Shown here piece after piece: positions 35,373-46,039 of a DNA stretch of 64,000 bases. Position 1 is the first letter of the stretch, and each line of letters begins with the position of its first letter. The stretch is from Echinarachnius parma (lineage: Eukaryota > Echinodermata > Echinoidea > Clypeasteroida > Echinarachniidae), in assembly GCA_037951105.1 (NCBI GenBank), contig JBAMJV010005497.1, forward strand, positions 124,001 to 188,000. The letters run 5' to 3'. The position numbers were made by a program, and so were the translations under genes. The notes beneath the pieces are model-generated. The model did no database searches. It was given only the letters and a program-made list of their open reading frames with translations, and was not told the origin of the DNA.

Positions 35373-35674
35373 AGTACATTCAAATCTGTCTATAAAGACC
35401 ACTCAAGAGATCAAGAAAATTTTGTCTGTATTATAAGGTATTCTTTAAAGACAATCCTCATAGAGATAATATAGGACCCACCAGGTTCCCGTATTCAATG
35501 GGTAAATCATCAACGTGCAAGAATTCAACCCCAAAATTAGTACCACGCCGGAAATAAATATAAACCCTTGGTTCTCCATCCATGAGTGGAGATGTATTTC
35601 AGTTTACTCTGTCTACTGCGGTTCTCCATGGAAACCAGTAATTGGGTTAGATAATTAATGAACATAAAAGGCTC

Positions 35675-35750
35675 AGCAAGTGACTCCAACCCACGACCTT
35701 TTGATTACTGAGGGCGCAAGCCCTTACTAATTTGCCACAACAAAACAACC
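35675..35750 (-). mobile_element. tRNA-derived SINE head, minus strand
   Basis: On the minus strand TGGCAAATTAG (box A) is followed by 'taagggcttgcgccctcagtaa' and then GTGGGTTGGAGTC (box-B-like). The 'gggcttgcgccc' stem is in the anticodon-arm position. The rest of the element, toward lower coordinates, is AT-rich. Confidence 0.5.
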
Positions 35751-36495
35751 TTCCATTCTTGTTTAATATGTACATCTCATTGATTCTGCGAACGTGATTT
35801 ATGCGTCTATTTTTTGAAAGGTTTTGTTTTGTCAGGCGCTTCTTGTCTGAGATATATGAGGCCTAGTTGTTTCGTGCTTGGGTTTTATGGGAGGGATCGT
35901 ACAATACATTGAAGATCCGAGGATTGATCACCACGGGCAGAATAAATAGTGCAAAGTGTGTTCTACTTTATTCATCAAAACTGGGTCGAAACCTATTTTT
36001 CAAAGAAACAGTAGCTATAGATTGTATCTGTTTGCTTGTAAAGGACTGTGAAGGTTATTGACTTGTTTATTATTAGGTTGATCTCATTTCATTGTTTACT
36101 TTTGCGATCACTCACTTATTTTTGGATTCCCACAACAAAGGAGAGCTGTGGAAAATAATTGGAGAGGCACATGAAAGATATATCCCAGAGGGCTACGGAC
36201 TTATAGGGGACATGTTTCATGTAAAAAATACTGTTTGGGCTAGCCAAAAGAACTAGGTTGGAACAAGTTTATATATACCCAATTCCTTGCATGTGTGATT
36301 TCTATTCATGTTTAGATGCAAATGTTTCTCCCTCAATAAGAGAAGGTTTTTGAATAATTATCATCTGAGTGTTTAAAATCCATAGAATGTTCTTGTGTTT
36401 AAAAGCGCAATTTAAATGATTGAATAACTTCTGATGCAATATGATTAAGTGAAACAGATTCTAGCATGATCGATACATGAAGAAGTGTTTTTGTA

Positions 36496-36581
36496 TTAAT
36501 CCGTTTCAGGCCTGGTCCTAAAAATGCTAGGGCTTTCATCTTTTGGAGGATGCATGTTGTAACAAAATAAAACATAGTCCT
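36496..36581 (+). repeat. T95 mini-element truncated by a MITE
   Basis: TTAATCCGTTTCAGGCCTGGTCC to GTAACAAAATAAAACATAGTCC. The expected right end is missing where the next element begins at 36582. Confidence 0.6.
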
Positions 36582-36731
36582 GGACCCCGTTGCAGAAAGA
36601 GATTACAATTAATTGTAAGTCAAATCATGAGTTCTAAATGCGCAAATCTGATAGGTTGAAACCGGCACATTTCCTGACTTACAATCAATTGTAACTTACA
36701 ATCGATTGTATCTCTTTCTGCAATGGAGCCC
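36582..36731. mobile_element. Foldback MITE, CAGAAAG/CAATCGATTG type, copy 2
   Basis: GGACCCCGTTGCAGAAAGAG at the left and CTCTTTCTGCAATGGAGCCC at the right, 150 bp. The arms carry CAATTAATTG or CAATCGATTG words, and the centre AAATCATGAGTTCTAAATGCG matches the other copies. Confidence 0.85.
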
Positions 36732-37019
36732 TAAACATGTGAAAAGCATAAAAATAATTTGATTTTTTTTTTATAGGAATGGGAAGGGGTTACAAAGGAG
36801 ATGGTATATTATCACATCTGGGAAATATCTTCATGTAATAGTAAATTTTTGATGCCACAGTTTTCAGGATGGAATGATCAATATCGTTGAAGATATAACA
36901 TGATATTGTAAAATGTACTTTGCATCCAAATGACTGAAAATCCCGATTAAAATACACCCTTGGCATCAGAATCACCAAAGTAAAATTTGTTGATACAGTA
37001 CATCACTCATCTAAACGTG

Positions 37020-37480
37020 CGTATGTCAAGTTTGTCTAAACACCTTCCATTTCACATGTTCTGTACCTGCTCCGCTGCCTTGCCATCAGGGATTCGGATA
37101 TAATTTGCATGAGGGCAGAATTACGGCTAAATTTAGAAGTTGACGTGCCGGAAAGGGGTAAAAAAGCGGACGGACAAGACTGACAAACCGCTGAAAACCG
37201 TTGAAAGAAAAACAGGGGAAAAAGGAAGATGAGAAGGAAAAAAATTCAGTGAAGAAACAAAGAAAGTGTGAGAAGAAGAAGACGCGGAAGACAACCTTCG
37301 TAAATGTCACTCGGAGTTCTTGAACCCGTTGTGATGGTAACAGTAGATGTCTTGAAATCCAGTACGGGTGTTGCTTCGTATTGGGCCTTAGGTGAGCGTG
37401 GTAGATGTGTGCACCGGGGAGACGTAATGCAGGGGAGTAGCCAGGCTAAAGCCAACAGGGAGGCAAATAAGATGGGGGAG
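37020..37480. promoter_or_regulatory. Unique island with octamer site, purine-rich middle
   Basis: ATTTGCAT (37103-37110) is followed by GC-richer DNA (37140-37200), a purine-rich run (37200-37290) and a GC-rich unique stretch (37300-37460). No convincing exon. Confidence 0.2.
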
Positions 37481-38114
37481 GGAGTGGGAGAGAGCGGGAC
37501 AAGATTCCCTAGAGGGGGGGGGGGGGCACAAAATTACCTAAATATGTTATGTAATCCTAACAAAAATTCTCCCCTCGTAGGGGCAGCAGAGGGGCAAAGG
37601 GTGTCACAGTGATGAGGGGTATGATGGGGGTGGTTGATCCCCCTTGTACATGTACCAGCTTAGCTTCACCACTGACAAAATGTCCAGTGGGTTTCCTGCT
37701 ACCGCTACACATGCTACTTCCTGCGTGGGATAGATGTTTTCTAATCTATAATACACGGATATAATGTTTTTCTCTGTGACCAATGTTAAAGATGGATCAC
37801 TCAGCTCTCAGATTATCCCCCCCCCCCCCCAAAAAAAAAAATGAAAATGAAAATAAAAATAAAAATGAGGAGGATCCCCTTTCTTCCTCTTTTTTGTTTT
37901 CAATTTCCATCCTGACTTCATCTCTAATTTTCTTAGTTTTCTTATTCTTCTGTCGTTGTTTTAAGTTGTTGAAGTTTCAGCGAGACTTGCTATCTAATCT
38001 ATCTTCATTTTGTCGCTGAAGTTCTAGATGCTTCCTGCTTGAATCGCTATAGGCTGTCCCTCACCATTCAGAGAAAGAATGGTTTATGAAATTGATGCCC
38101 TTCAACAATGCTCT

Positions 38115-38285
38115 TTATCATTCATGTTTTATGATATTGAAAATATTTGAAAACAAATATGTGAATTTTGTCAGTGTAACGTTAACTATGATAAAATATT
38201 GAAAACAAATATTTGTTCAGTGTAACGTTAACTATGATATAATATTGAAAACAAATATGTGAATTTTGTCATTATAACTTTTAAC
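38115..38285 (+). repeat. Tandem repeat, ~60-bp unit, 3 copies
   Basis: 'aatattgaaaacaaatatgtgaattttgtcagtgtaacgttaactatgat' recurs three times, the middle unit shortened. Confidence 0.85.
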
Positions 38286-38660
38286 TTTACAAAATGTAAA
38301 CTGTAAAATTATATATTTCTATAATATTGGAGGTTGCTTATCCAGAATCAAGTCTTCAATGGGTTAAGTGAACCCATCTCCACGTAAGTAGTCTGACCCT
38401 CATCGCAGAAAGCTGTCATGCTTTCTATATTCACACTAATTCATTCTGATTGGTACTTAATTGAGCAGAATTTCAGAGCATCAAATAGACAAATGAGTCT
38501 TGCAATCAAGGATTTACGTTCCCATATAACTAGTCAATTTTTCTTTCGATTAAACACTTGATAAACTGTCAGCTTTGAGATCCAGAATGCTTTACTTGAT
38601 GTCTGTGGCGTTACAAAGTACATCATGTTAACCCATGCAGGTATGTATGTTCCTGTGATT

Positions 38661-38985
38661 CACAAAGATCCTAAGTTGATCTTAGCACTAAGATGGTCTT
38701 AAATATTATGGAAAGCCATTAGTGTCTTGAAACATTTTTGTAAAAGTTATGTTGAAATGCATAAAATGTTGATTCAAATCATAAATATTTTCTAATTATC
38801 AAAGAGATTTCATGAATTTTATGTGAAGAAAATATTATGAATCTCTTTGATAATTAGAAAATATATATTTGAATCAACATTTTATGCATTTCAACATAAC
38901 TTTTACAAAAATGTTTCAAGACAATAATGGCTTTCCATAATATTTAAGACCATCTTAGTGCTAAGATCAACTTAGGATCTTTGTG
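38661..38985. mobile_element. 325-bp near-perfect palindrome
   Basis: CACAAAGATCCTAAGTTGATC at the left and GATCAACTTAGGATCTTTGTG at the right. The arms are about 150 bp each and nearly identical, differing by a few bases, with a ~25-bp centre (about 38808-38835). Terminal CACAAAG/CTTTGTG resembles the 22831 element. Likely a foldback MITE with no coding capacity. Confidence 0.85.
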
Positions 38986-38998
38986 AAACACCCCCTGG

Positions 38999-39145
38999 AA
39001 ATACTCGAGCTTGGTCTATTTTAAGAATGACTGTTAATAAATCAAATCATCTTGAATGGGTTAACCTGTTCATAACAGCCCAGAATATCTCGGGATAGAG
39101 TATATAGATGAATCAGAGTATTATACCAAAGTGCAGCAAGTTTAG
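38999..39145 (+). repeat. Two T95 elements sharing one TTAA
   Basis: A left-truncated copy ends ATCATCTTGAATGGG at TTAA (39061-39064). The next copy starts at that TTAA (TTAACCTGTTCATAACAGCCC, AATATCTCGGG, TATTATACCAAAG). Confidence 0.6.
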
Positions 39146-39427
39146 CCCATATTAGCTCATAGATTTTGCCTGAAACGTTTTGGCTTATATTTCTGCATTT
39201 TAATGATTTTTAGGTTAAGATTTTGCCATCTATTGTAGATCTTTTCTTGTACCATTTCAACAACACAAATCCGTATACATGTATGCATTCCTTAAATTGT
39301 CCAATGCTGCTATTTTGCTTTGATAGATGTTAATACTAATTTGTAAAATGTTTCCCCATTTATTTCATGAAGAAAAAAAACGACCAAATTAATGCTCATA
39401 CATCTTCTGTAGATACGATGTTTGTAG

Positions 39428-39600
39428 TGGCATAGCTACAAGAGGGGGAGGGACAGGGGGGCAAGAGCGCCCCCCCCCCCTCTTAGTACAATTGTTTGAA
39501 AAAATAAAGAAGTACAGAAAGTGTGCCCCCAATAATTAGTATCCTCCGCCCCCCCCCCCCCCCCCCCCCCTCCCATCAGTCCGACCATGTCATACCACTG
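39428..39600. repeat. GTGGCRTAGC / poly-C dispersed repeat
   Basis: GTGGCATAGCTACAAGAGGGGG, a C11 run (39470-39480), CCCCCAATAATTAGTATCC, then a C22 run (39549-39570). The GTGGCRTAG word also heads similar G-run repeats at 48474 and 63626. Confidence 0.55.
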
Positions 39601-39694
39601 GGTGTTTGCACACATGGCGCATCTGTTGTGCATTTTTATTAGCATGCAATGACATTGATCGACATAAATAAAAGTTCATGTTTATTGTGCATGA

Positions 39695-39950
39695 CTGTTG
39701 TGGTTCATTGGTTCAGGCCTTTGTCTTTCAATGTGAAGGTCGGGGGTTCGGTGCCCAACCAAGCATGTCTGTCTTTCAGACGGAAAATTTGCTGTCGTCT
39801 GCTGCTATCTACCCACAAGTACATGTAGATGTATACATTTTGTAAATGGATACTCGTATAAATGTATAAATGTACTTTTCTTTGTAAAGCACACTCAGTC
39901 ATATGATTATTATTTGTATTAGGTGCGTTGTGAATACCAAAAAAAAATGT
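39695..39950 (+). mobile_element. tRNA-derived SINE, probably near full length
   Basis: Box A TGGTTCATTGG (39701) fits the consensus exactly. Box B GGTTCGGTGCC (39745) differs by one base from GGTTCGANNCC. Spacing is 44 bp. A tRNA-unrelated body follows ('tctttcagacggaaaatttgctgtcg', 'tttctttgtaaagcac') and ends near an A run (39939-39947). The decayed box B argues against a functional tRNA. Confidence 0.65.
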
Positions 39951-40129
39951 TATTGATAGTGTCTTATTAATAGAACAGTTGTACAATTTTCATTCACAAC
40001 ACACACAACTTGATTGGCCTAATTTGTGTTGTTTGTGAAATAAACATTGTAGGACAGAACAAAGTATGACGACGACGTATGTAAATCATTAATTTGTATT
40101 AATAACATTTCAAAAATGTTACGAAAAGA

Positions 40130-40230
40130 ACATAAGAAATCTGGCCCCCTCCTCCATCCCCTAATTTATATGAAATCTTGCCCCCCCCCCCCCCCCCCCC
40201 CCAATTTTCCCCAGTCTGGATTGACCCTGG
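40130..40230. repeat. G/C-run repeat fragment
   Basis: CTGGCCCCCTCC, an AT-rich link, then a C22 run (40181-40202). Same style as 39428-39600. Confidence 0.45.
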
Positions 40231-40534
40231 CTCTGCCATTACTAAATTGTCAAACATTTAGACCAAGAAACAGATTCCCATCACTGGAGGCCAAGAGAAA
40301 AATAAGAACGGGAGGAAATTAGCCGTGATGTCGCCTAGCTCTTACTGAGGAACCGGGCTAATGAGGGTATAAACCTTCAACTTGATTACTCGGTATGATG
40401 ACATCGGCAGATATGACCTCCTTTTTCCTCTTGTTTCATGTATTTTTACATTTTTTTCTTCCTCTGAAAATAGATGGAGAAGATTAAATGGAGCCTGGGG
40501 ATATTTAACCAATTATGATGAATAGTTATGATCA

Positions 40535-41105
40535 ACATTGGCAGATATTAATGCACATATGACCTCTCCCTTTTTTCCCCTCTAATTTCTTTGTCAATTT
40601 GTTTTGTATGTATGTTTATTATCTTCTAAGAAAGTAACCTACATACAAACTTATATAACATTTGTTTAAATGGTTTAAGAATATTTGTTTTATCAACATC
40701 CATTGGCAGAGAACAATGACATGGTCAAAATTGGCATATATGCACTAATATGACCTCTCCCTTTTTTCTCTAATTTCTTTGTCAAATAGTTGTGTATATA
40801 TTTAGTATCTTCTAAGAATGTAAACTACATACAAACTTATATAACATTTGTTAAAATGGTTTAAGAATATTTGTTTTATCAACATCCATTGGCAGAGAAC
40901 AATGACATGGTCAACATTGGCAGATATATATATAATGCACATATGACCTCTCCCTTTTTTCTCTAATTTCTTTGTCAAATAGTTGTGTATATTTAGTATC
41001 TTCTAAGAATGTAAACTACATACAAACTTATATAACATTTGTTAAAATGGTTTAAGAATATTTGTATTATCAACATCCATTGGCAGATTACAATGACATG
41101 GTCTA
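40535..41105 (+). repeat. Tandem array, 3 units of ~191 bp
   Basis: GACCTCTCCCTTTTTTC at 40561, 40752 and 40944. Units share 'atctaatttctttgtcaaatagttgtgtatat', 'tagtatcttctaagaatgtaaactacata', 'ataacatttgttaaaatggtttaagaat' and 'caacatccattggcaga'. A more diverged unit precedes at about 40395-40535. Units 2 and 3 are nearly identical. Confidence 0.9.
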
Positions 41106-41109
41106 CTTT

Positions 41110-41203
41110 TTAACCTGTTCATGACTGGACCGGAGAATACCTGGGCTGTGGTGTATGGAATAGTTGTGTTGTACCAAAGTCAAGTAGTCTTTTAATGGGT
41201 TAA
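41110..41203 (+). repeat. T95 mini-element, both TTAA ends present
   Basis: TTAACCTGTTCATGACTGGACC to CTTTTAATGGGTTAA, 94 bp. Confidence 0.75.
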
Positions 41204-41536
41204 CGTTGTATTTTATTTATTTTTTGTCATTTTTTTTCCCCAAGAAGAGAGATGAGAAAGATACAAGCTATTGAATCAGATGAGGGAATGAATGATGGGA
41301 ATGATAAAGAGTGATTGTAATTGTGTTTGACAATGTCATGTTGCAAATAGAACATTTGTCCTGTTCTGAATTAAGATGAAAGCATCATTAGCAAAGAATA
41401 ATGAACGGAGGTCGGCAGAGGTTGGGCAATTATATCCCATTGCGTGCAACCCCCAAAAATAAAACATGAGCTGAATTATGTAATGAGCTAGCTGCCAAAC
41501 AAGAAAACGGTCCACTGAGGAAACCAACACAAGAAA

Positions 41537-41648
41537 TTTAACCAGTTATGGACTAGTCTTGAAAACTGTTGGGATGTACGTGGTCTATTTATGCAGGCTA
41601 TTGAGAATGCATGCTATACCAAAATAAAATAGTCTTGATCAAGTTTAA
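41537..41648 (+). repeat. T95 mini-element, slightly expanded
   Basis: TTAACCAGTTATGGACTAG to GTCTTGATCAAGTTTAA, 112 bp. It includes GAGAATGCATGCTATACC, typical of the family. Confidence 0.65.
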
Positions 41649-41944
41649 ATAAAGAGTTATTACATTATAGACTGCTATCTTAGCCTTTTTGGGGTTTTGA
41701 TGGGAACTGGCTGCCATTCCGAATGATGCCGACTCCTGGTCAATTAAAGACCATTTGATTTTGGTACTAACAAGCAATGTCCATAGACCTCAATCTGAGA
41801 TATTTTATGTTTTGATTTATATGGCCCAATGTGATTGAACATCTAAAGGAGTGGTCACATTGGACACGACTCCCCACGACTAGACCCACGAATGCAGTAC
41901 GCATTGGTACAAATCTATGGCAAGCCGTTTTAACATTTATTCCT

Positions 41945-42080
41945 ATTTCTTGATATCAATAATTTAATTATTGATATCAGTTTATTTCTTGATATCAAGT
42001 ATTACCAATACAGAAAAGTATTTCTTGATATCAAGAATGCATTTCTTGATATCAATAATTCGATTTCGTGATATCAATAT
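41945..42080 (+). repeat. Cluster of TTGATATCAA palindromes
   Basis: Six GATATC cores at 41952, 41973, 41991, 42027, 42048 and 42070, mostly in the context TTTCTTGATATCAA with AAT or AG after. Spacing is irregular (18-36 bp). The open plus frame through it (MISVYFLISS...) is a by-product. Confidence 0.85.
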
Positions 42081-42189
42081 TTCTGGCAGCCATACAGCGC
42101 ACTCAACCCTATACATAAATATAACTCCCGTCAGATCCCCATTTGAAAAACGTCCGCACCTGGATAAAGAGCAGCAAAAATTGATAGAT

Positions 42190-42290
42190 TCTTTTGATGA
42201 AGAACTGACAAATTATATGGGCATACAAGGGTTTAAAACTCGGATCCCATGATGGAAAAACTTGTGCTCTACTAATCTTGCCACAATCTT
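42190..42290 (-). mobile_element. tRNA-derived SINE head, minus strand
   Basis: On the minus strand GTGGCAAGATTAGTAGAGC (box-A-like) is followed by GAGTTTTAAACCC (box-B-like) and then 'ttgtatgcccatataatttgtc', matching the downstream word of the 33776 SINE. The plus-strand frame ending here at 42252 therefore runs through SINE sequence. Confidence 0.6.
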
Positions 42291-42691
42291 ACCACGTCCA
42301 CGATATCTCCCGATTTCTGGGGCACCATCCACAAGAGTTCGAATGATTGTATTTCATGAGCAATTGATTCATTGCCGAAATTTGGGACAGTCTGATGCAA
42401 AACCGTCTTGAGGAGGGGTTCAAAAAACTATTTCACTCATGTTCATCTTGTTGTGGCTTGTCTACCCAGACGGTCCACTTATCACAACCTACTAATCCAT
42501 TGCAGATATTGAATTTTTTTGCAGAACACACAGTCTCTATAGAGCCCAGCCAGAGTATTTTTGGGGCCTGTCCTGAACGTTTTAACTCAGTCAGAACTAA
42601 TGTAAATACCATAAATTATATATGACAGACGTGCGTGGTTAAAATAGCATTAAGAGCACATTGTGAGGTATCTCTCAAATCTATACATGGA

Positions 42692-42815
42692 CACATTTCA
42701 GTTTTATTGATTTTGTTTTTCTCATCAAAATAAGACGTGACATATATTGACGTACACATTTCAGTCTGATTCACTTCGCTTTTCCCATCAAAATAAGATG
42801 TGACATACATTTATT
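42692..42815 (+). repeat. Two-unit tandem repeat, 63 bp
   Basis: 'cacatttcag...atcaaaataaga(c/t)gtgacata' at 42692 and 42755. Confidence 0.85.
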
Positions 42816-42869
42816 TATTATTTAATCCCCGCTTGATGATAATCCAATTTCCATCTCATCTCCAAATTG

Positions 42870-43980
42870 CTGCATGCCATACCTGATTAAATGATTCAAG
42901 GAGATTATAAATTTAGAATGATGTGAATGTAGCACAGATAAACATTTTCTAAAACTGTTATCACAAACACCCCTCGCTTTGGTTCTCGAGGCAAAAACCC
43001 AGATATTGACCCCCAACCTCAAAATCGCTGCTATGCTTGGTTGTAATGATTCTGTAAAGATAACTAGACTTATGTAAAATGGACCTCAGATGAAAATGTT
43101 GATTCCTCACCATGTCACGAGCCCCTTTCTCATAGTTCTCCGTGAGGCGGTAGCCGCGGTAGCCTAGATACCCTCCCCCTTCTCTAAAGCGTGGCCTGTA
43201 TACTTGATTAAATTATCCCGGGAGTTAATCTAGAATGATGCGTATGTATCTCAAAACTCTGAACATTTTCCCCAACACTGTCACGAGCATCCGCTGGTAA
43301 GAATTCCCTGCGGCGATAGCACAGATACCCCAGTCTATCTTCAAAATGAAGGTATAGTTGACTAACAATTCAGGACTTGTGTAGAAAATACTCCGTCTGG
43401 GGATTGTAGATAATGCATGTAAGACCAAAGTCCAATAGTTATGGACATATTAACCCTTTCCCTTTGAGATCCTGAAATCCCCATAGACTTTATGCATAGC
43501 CCACCCAGTTTGCATTATAATCAAGCAGCGGGTTAAGTGATTAAAAAATATATATTTAGAATTATTCAAATGTAGATCACAGAATAACAAACTGTTCACC
43601 CTACACTAATACTGAGCTTCTTTTGAATCTAGGTAAGAACCCAGACACATGCCCCCTTAACAAATGGATTAATAAATAAAGGGAAATGACTGGTGTACAT
43701 GTACGTCATAAAATTATTTAGGAATTTAGTCGGAATGATATATAAATTTAGAATGATAAACACTTTCTCGACACAATCAACTGGCGCCTTCCTATTAGTT
43801 CTCCCCCAGGCAATACCCCAGATACATGTGTCCCTCCTCATCATCCAGGTACATGCACTTGATTAAATTATTCGGGGAGATAATTTGGAATAATGCAAAT
43901 GTGGTACAGAATTATGAACACTTCCCCCCCCCCCCCCCCTGCTGCTCTATTTTAAGCACCCCTTTCTCCTAGAGGCAACA
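42870..43980 (+). repeat. Diverged tandem array, ~6 units of ~165 bp
   Basis: Units read 'cttgattaaattattcggggagataatttagaatgatgcaaatgt...gaacac(a)tttcccc...gtcacgagcacc...ttctcc...aggcaatacccagatacc'; starts are near 42885, 43040, 43205, 43540, 43700 and 43858. T95 (43367-43453) and T80 (43450-43535) elements interrupt the array and share one TTAA. The last unit expands into C16 (43924-43939). Confidence 0.65.
43367..43535 (+). repeat. T95 and T80 elements joined at one TTAA
   Basis: A T95 copy (ATTCAGGACTTGTG...GTTATGGACATATTAA) ends at TTAA 43450-43453. A T80 subfamily B copy starts at the same TTAA (TTAACCCTTTCCCTTTGAG...GCGGGTTAA, to 43535). Confidence 0.65.
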
Positions 43981-44289
43981 TCTAAGACCCCCACCCTCCT
44001 TTTCCCCTCCCTCTAGCACCTCCATCCTCCCCCTATATCTCCTTCCACTCCCAGGACTCACATTACCCAAAAGAAAATAATTATTGAGAAGAAATGGAAT
44101 TGTATAATTTGCTTTAATAGGCCAACTTGTGAAGACCGCCTCTAAAAATAGGACTTAATAACGATTTACAGGGGCTCTTTGAGGCATTTCCGTGCTAAAT
44201 CGCCCTTTAAATAGACCCATGTTTTGTTCTTCTTTTGTGTGACTGTATCAATAAAAAGAGGTAAGAAGTGATTTACAGTACATTTTATT

Positions 44290-45200
44290 TAAAGTAATTA
44301 AATCATGTTGGATTAGGAAGGGGTAGGGGATGGGTTTTTGTTTTTTACATTGTATGAAAGAAATCGAATTGCACAAGATTGTGAAGGGATGAGGGTTTAG
44401 GAGAGGGGTGGGTAACGGGAATAAAATCATGTTGGATTGGGAACGTGATTGGGGATCGATTGCATGGGTTGCAATACGCGAAAGAAATTGAATTCCGCTT
44501 GGATCACAAAAGGATTGGCGTGTAGGGGGAGGAGTAGGTTAAGGGAAATAAATCATGTTTGATTGGGAAGGGGGTTAGGGAATGGGTTACAATCTTGCAT
44601 TGCATGAAAGAAATGTAATTGCACTTGCGACCGAAGGTATGGGATTCTAGACTTCTAGGAGAGGGGTGGGTATAGGGAATCAAATTATGTTTGATTTGGA
44701 AAGGGGAAGGGGGATGGGTTGCACTGCTTGATATAAATTGAATTGCACTTGGATTGTGAATGGATGGGGGGGGGGGGGGGGGGAGGGGTGCGGGGTGCTA
44801 CAGGGAATAATATGTTGGATTGGTGAGAGGGGAAGGGGGATGGGGTTGCACTGCTTGGATATAAATTGAATTGCAGCTTGGATTGTGAAGGGATGTGGGG
44901 GGGAGGGGCGGGGATGGAGGGTGAAGAGGGGAACATTACATCAGTGAATTGAGATTGGGTGGGGGAGGTTGGAGGGTAGGGGAATGGGTTTGCACTGCTT
45001 GATGTAAAATTGAATTGCACTTGGATGTGAATGGATGGGGGGGGGGGGTGGCATAAAGGGAATTTAATCATGTTGGATTGGGGAGGGGGGATTGGGAATG
45101 GGTTGCATCGCTGATATAAATTGAATTGCCCTGGGATTACTGAGCTAGGATAGGGGTCTAGGGGGGAGGGGTGGGTAAAGGGAATTAAATCGTGCTCAAC
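44290..45200 (+). repeat. G-rich minisatellite, ~7-8 units of ~120-130 bp
   Basis: 'aaatcatgttggattgggaaggggg...gatgggttgcactgcttgatataaattgaattgcacttggattgtgaa(g)ggatggggg...gaggggtgggtaaaggg' repeats from about 44300 (starts near 44424, 44550, 44682, 44806, 44946, 45064, 45186). The G strand is plus; the G runs differ in length between units. The 181-codon proline-rich minus frame (44685-45230) is spurious. Confidence 0.85.
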
Positions 45201-45233
45201 ATGATTGGCACATCTCTCTCTCTCCTGCACCAG

Positions 45234-45258
45234 CGCTGCGTCGCCTCGCGGCAGTGAA
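45234..45258 (+). other. Possible 25-nt micro-exon
   Basis: A pyrimidine tract (CATCTCTCTCTCTCCTGCAC) and CAG precede the GC-rich 25-nt body CGCTGCGTCGCCTCGCGGCA plus GTGAA, immediately followed by GTAAGTG, a strong donor. The five CpGs contrast with the flanks. It could be a micro-exon, a 5'-UTR exon or chance. No neighbouring coding exon was identified. Confidence 0.2.
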
Positions 45259-46039
45259 GTAAGTGTGGGGAGCTGCGGAGATGATTACCTGAGATTGAGC
45301 GATCAGTCTTAGGGTGCTCTAGCAGAGCTACAATGTACTGTACACAAGACTTTGCATCTTACCTAGATGCCTTGGTTGCCCCAAATACTGTACGTATTGG
45401 AAGCCCTTGCCAGCATACTGTACACAAGATGTGTCTACACTACAGTTTGTGTAAATGTTCACATACATTAAAGCAGTGCATTGGGATATTCAACAAGATG
45501 GAGTGGGGTAAAATACAGAAAAGGGCTTTTGAGAATGTAGTAGTAGTAGTAAGAGTAGTAGCAGTAGTAGTAGAAGTCATTGTCTTTGGCATTGTAGGGT
45601 AAATAAATGTGATGTTCTTTATTAAATAGTTAATGAAAACATCATCTGTTCAAGATGGGCACCGAAAACTCTTGGGCTAGGATCCATTGAAAAATGTATT
45701 TTTGTATTAAAATGAAATAATCTTGAATGATTTTTCGCTCAATTATGTAGAAAGGTGAATATACAATGTAGCTTGGTATATCAGTCAAGAAAAACAGGAA
45801 ACCAAATAATCTGAAATGGGTTTTCTAAACTTGTGAAAACATTTCTAAGTAAAAACAACAAGTGGTTTATACCATGTTATAGGATTTTAAAATGATGCAC
45901 CATCAAAGGGTGTACGCTGCAGTACGATGTGGATGTGCCACTGAGACTTCAACTCATTTGCATGGAAATTGAAATTGTCTTTGATCGAAAACAAGTATGG
46001 GCTGATCATGTTTCCTTACGTTTGCGTCAAATGTCACAT

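Noticed and set aside
39695-39775. Possible tRNA gene
   Set aside because: Box B is imperfect and the cloverleaf arms do not pair properly; better read as a SINE head.
41971-42252. 93-codon plus frame whose second half looked like a terminal exon
   Set aside because: The first half is the GATATC palindrome cluster and the second half reads through a minus-strand SINE head with the same downstream word as the SINE at 33776.
44685-45230. 181-codon proline-rich minus-strand frame
   Set aside because: It runs through a G-rich minisatellite; the repeated peptide words follow the DNA unit and its homopolymers.
45333-45602. 89-codon plus frame ending in a valine-rich run
   Set aside because: The tail is a GTA/TAG trinucleotide repeat; the remainder has no exon signals.
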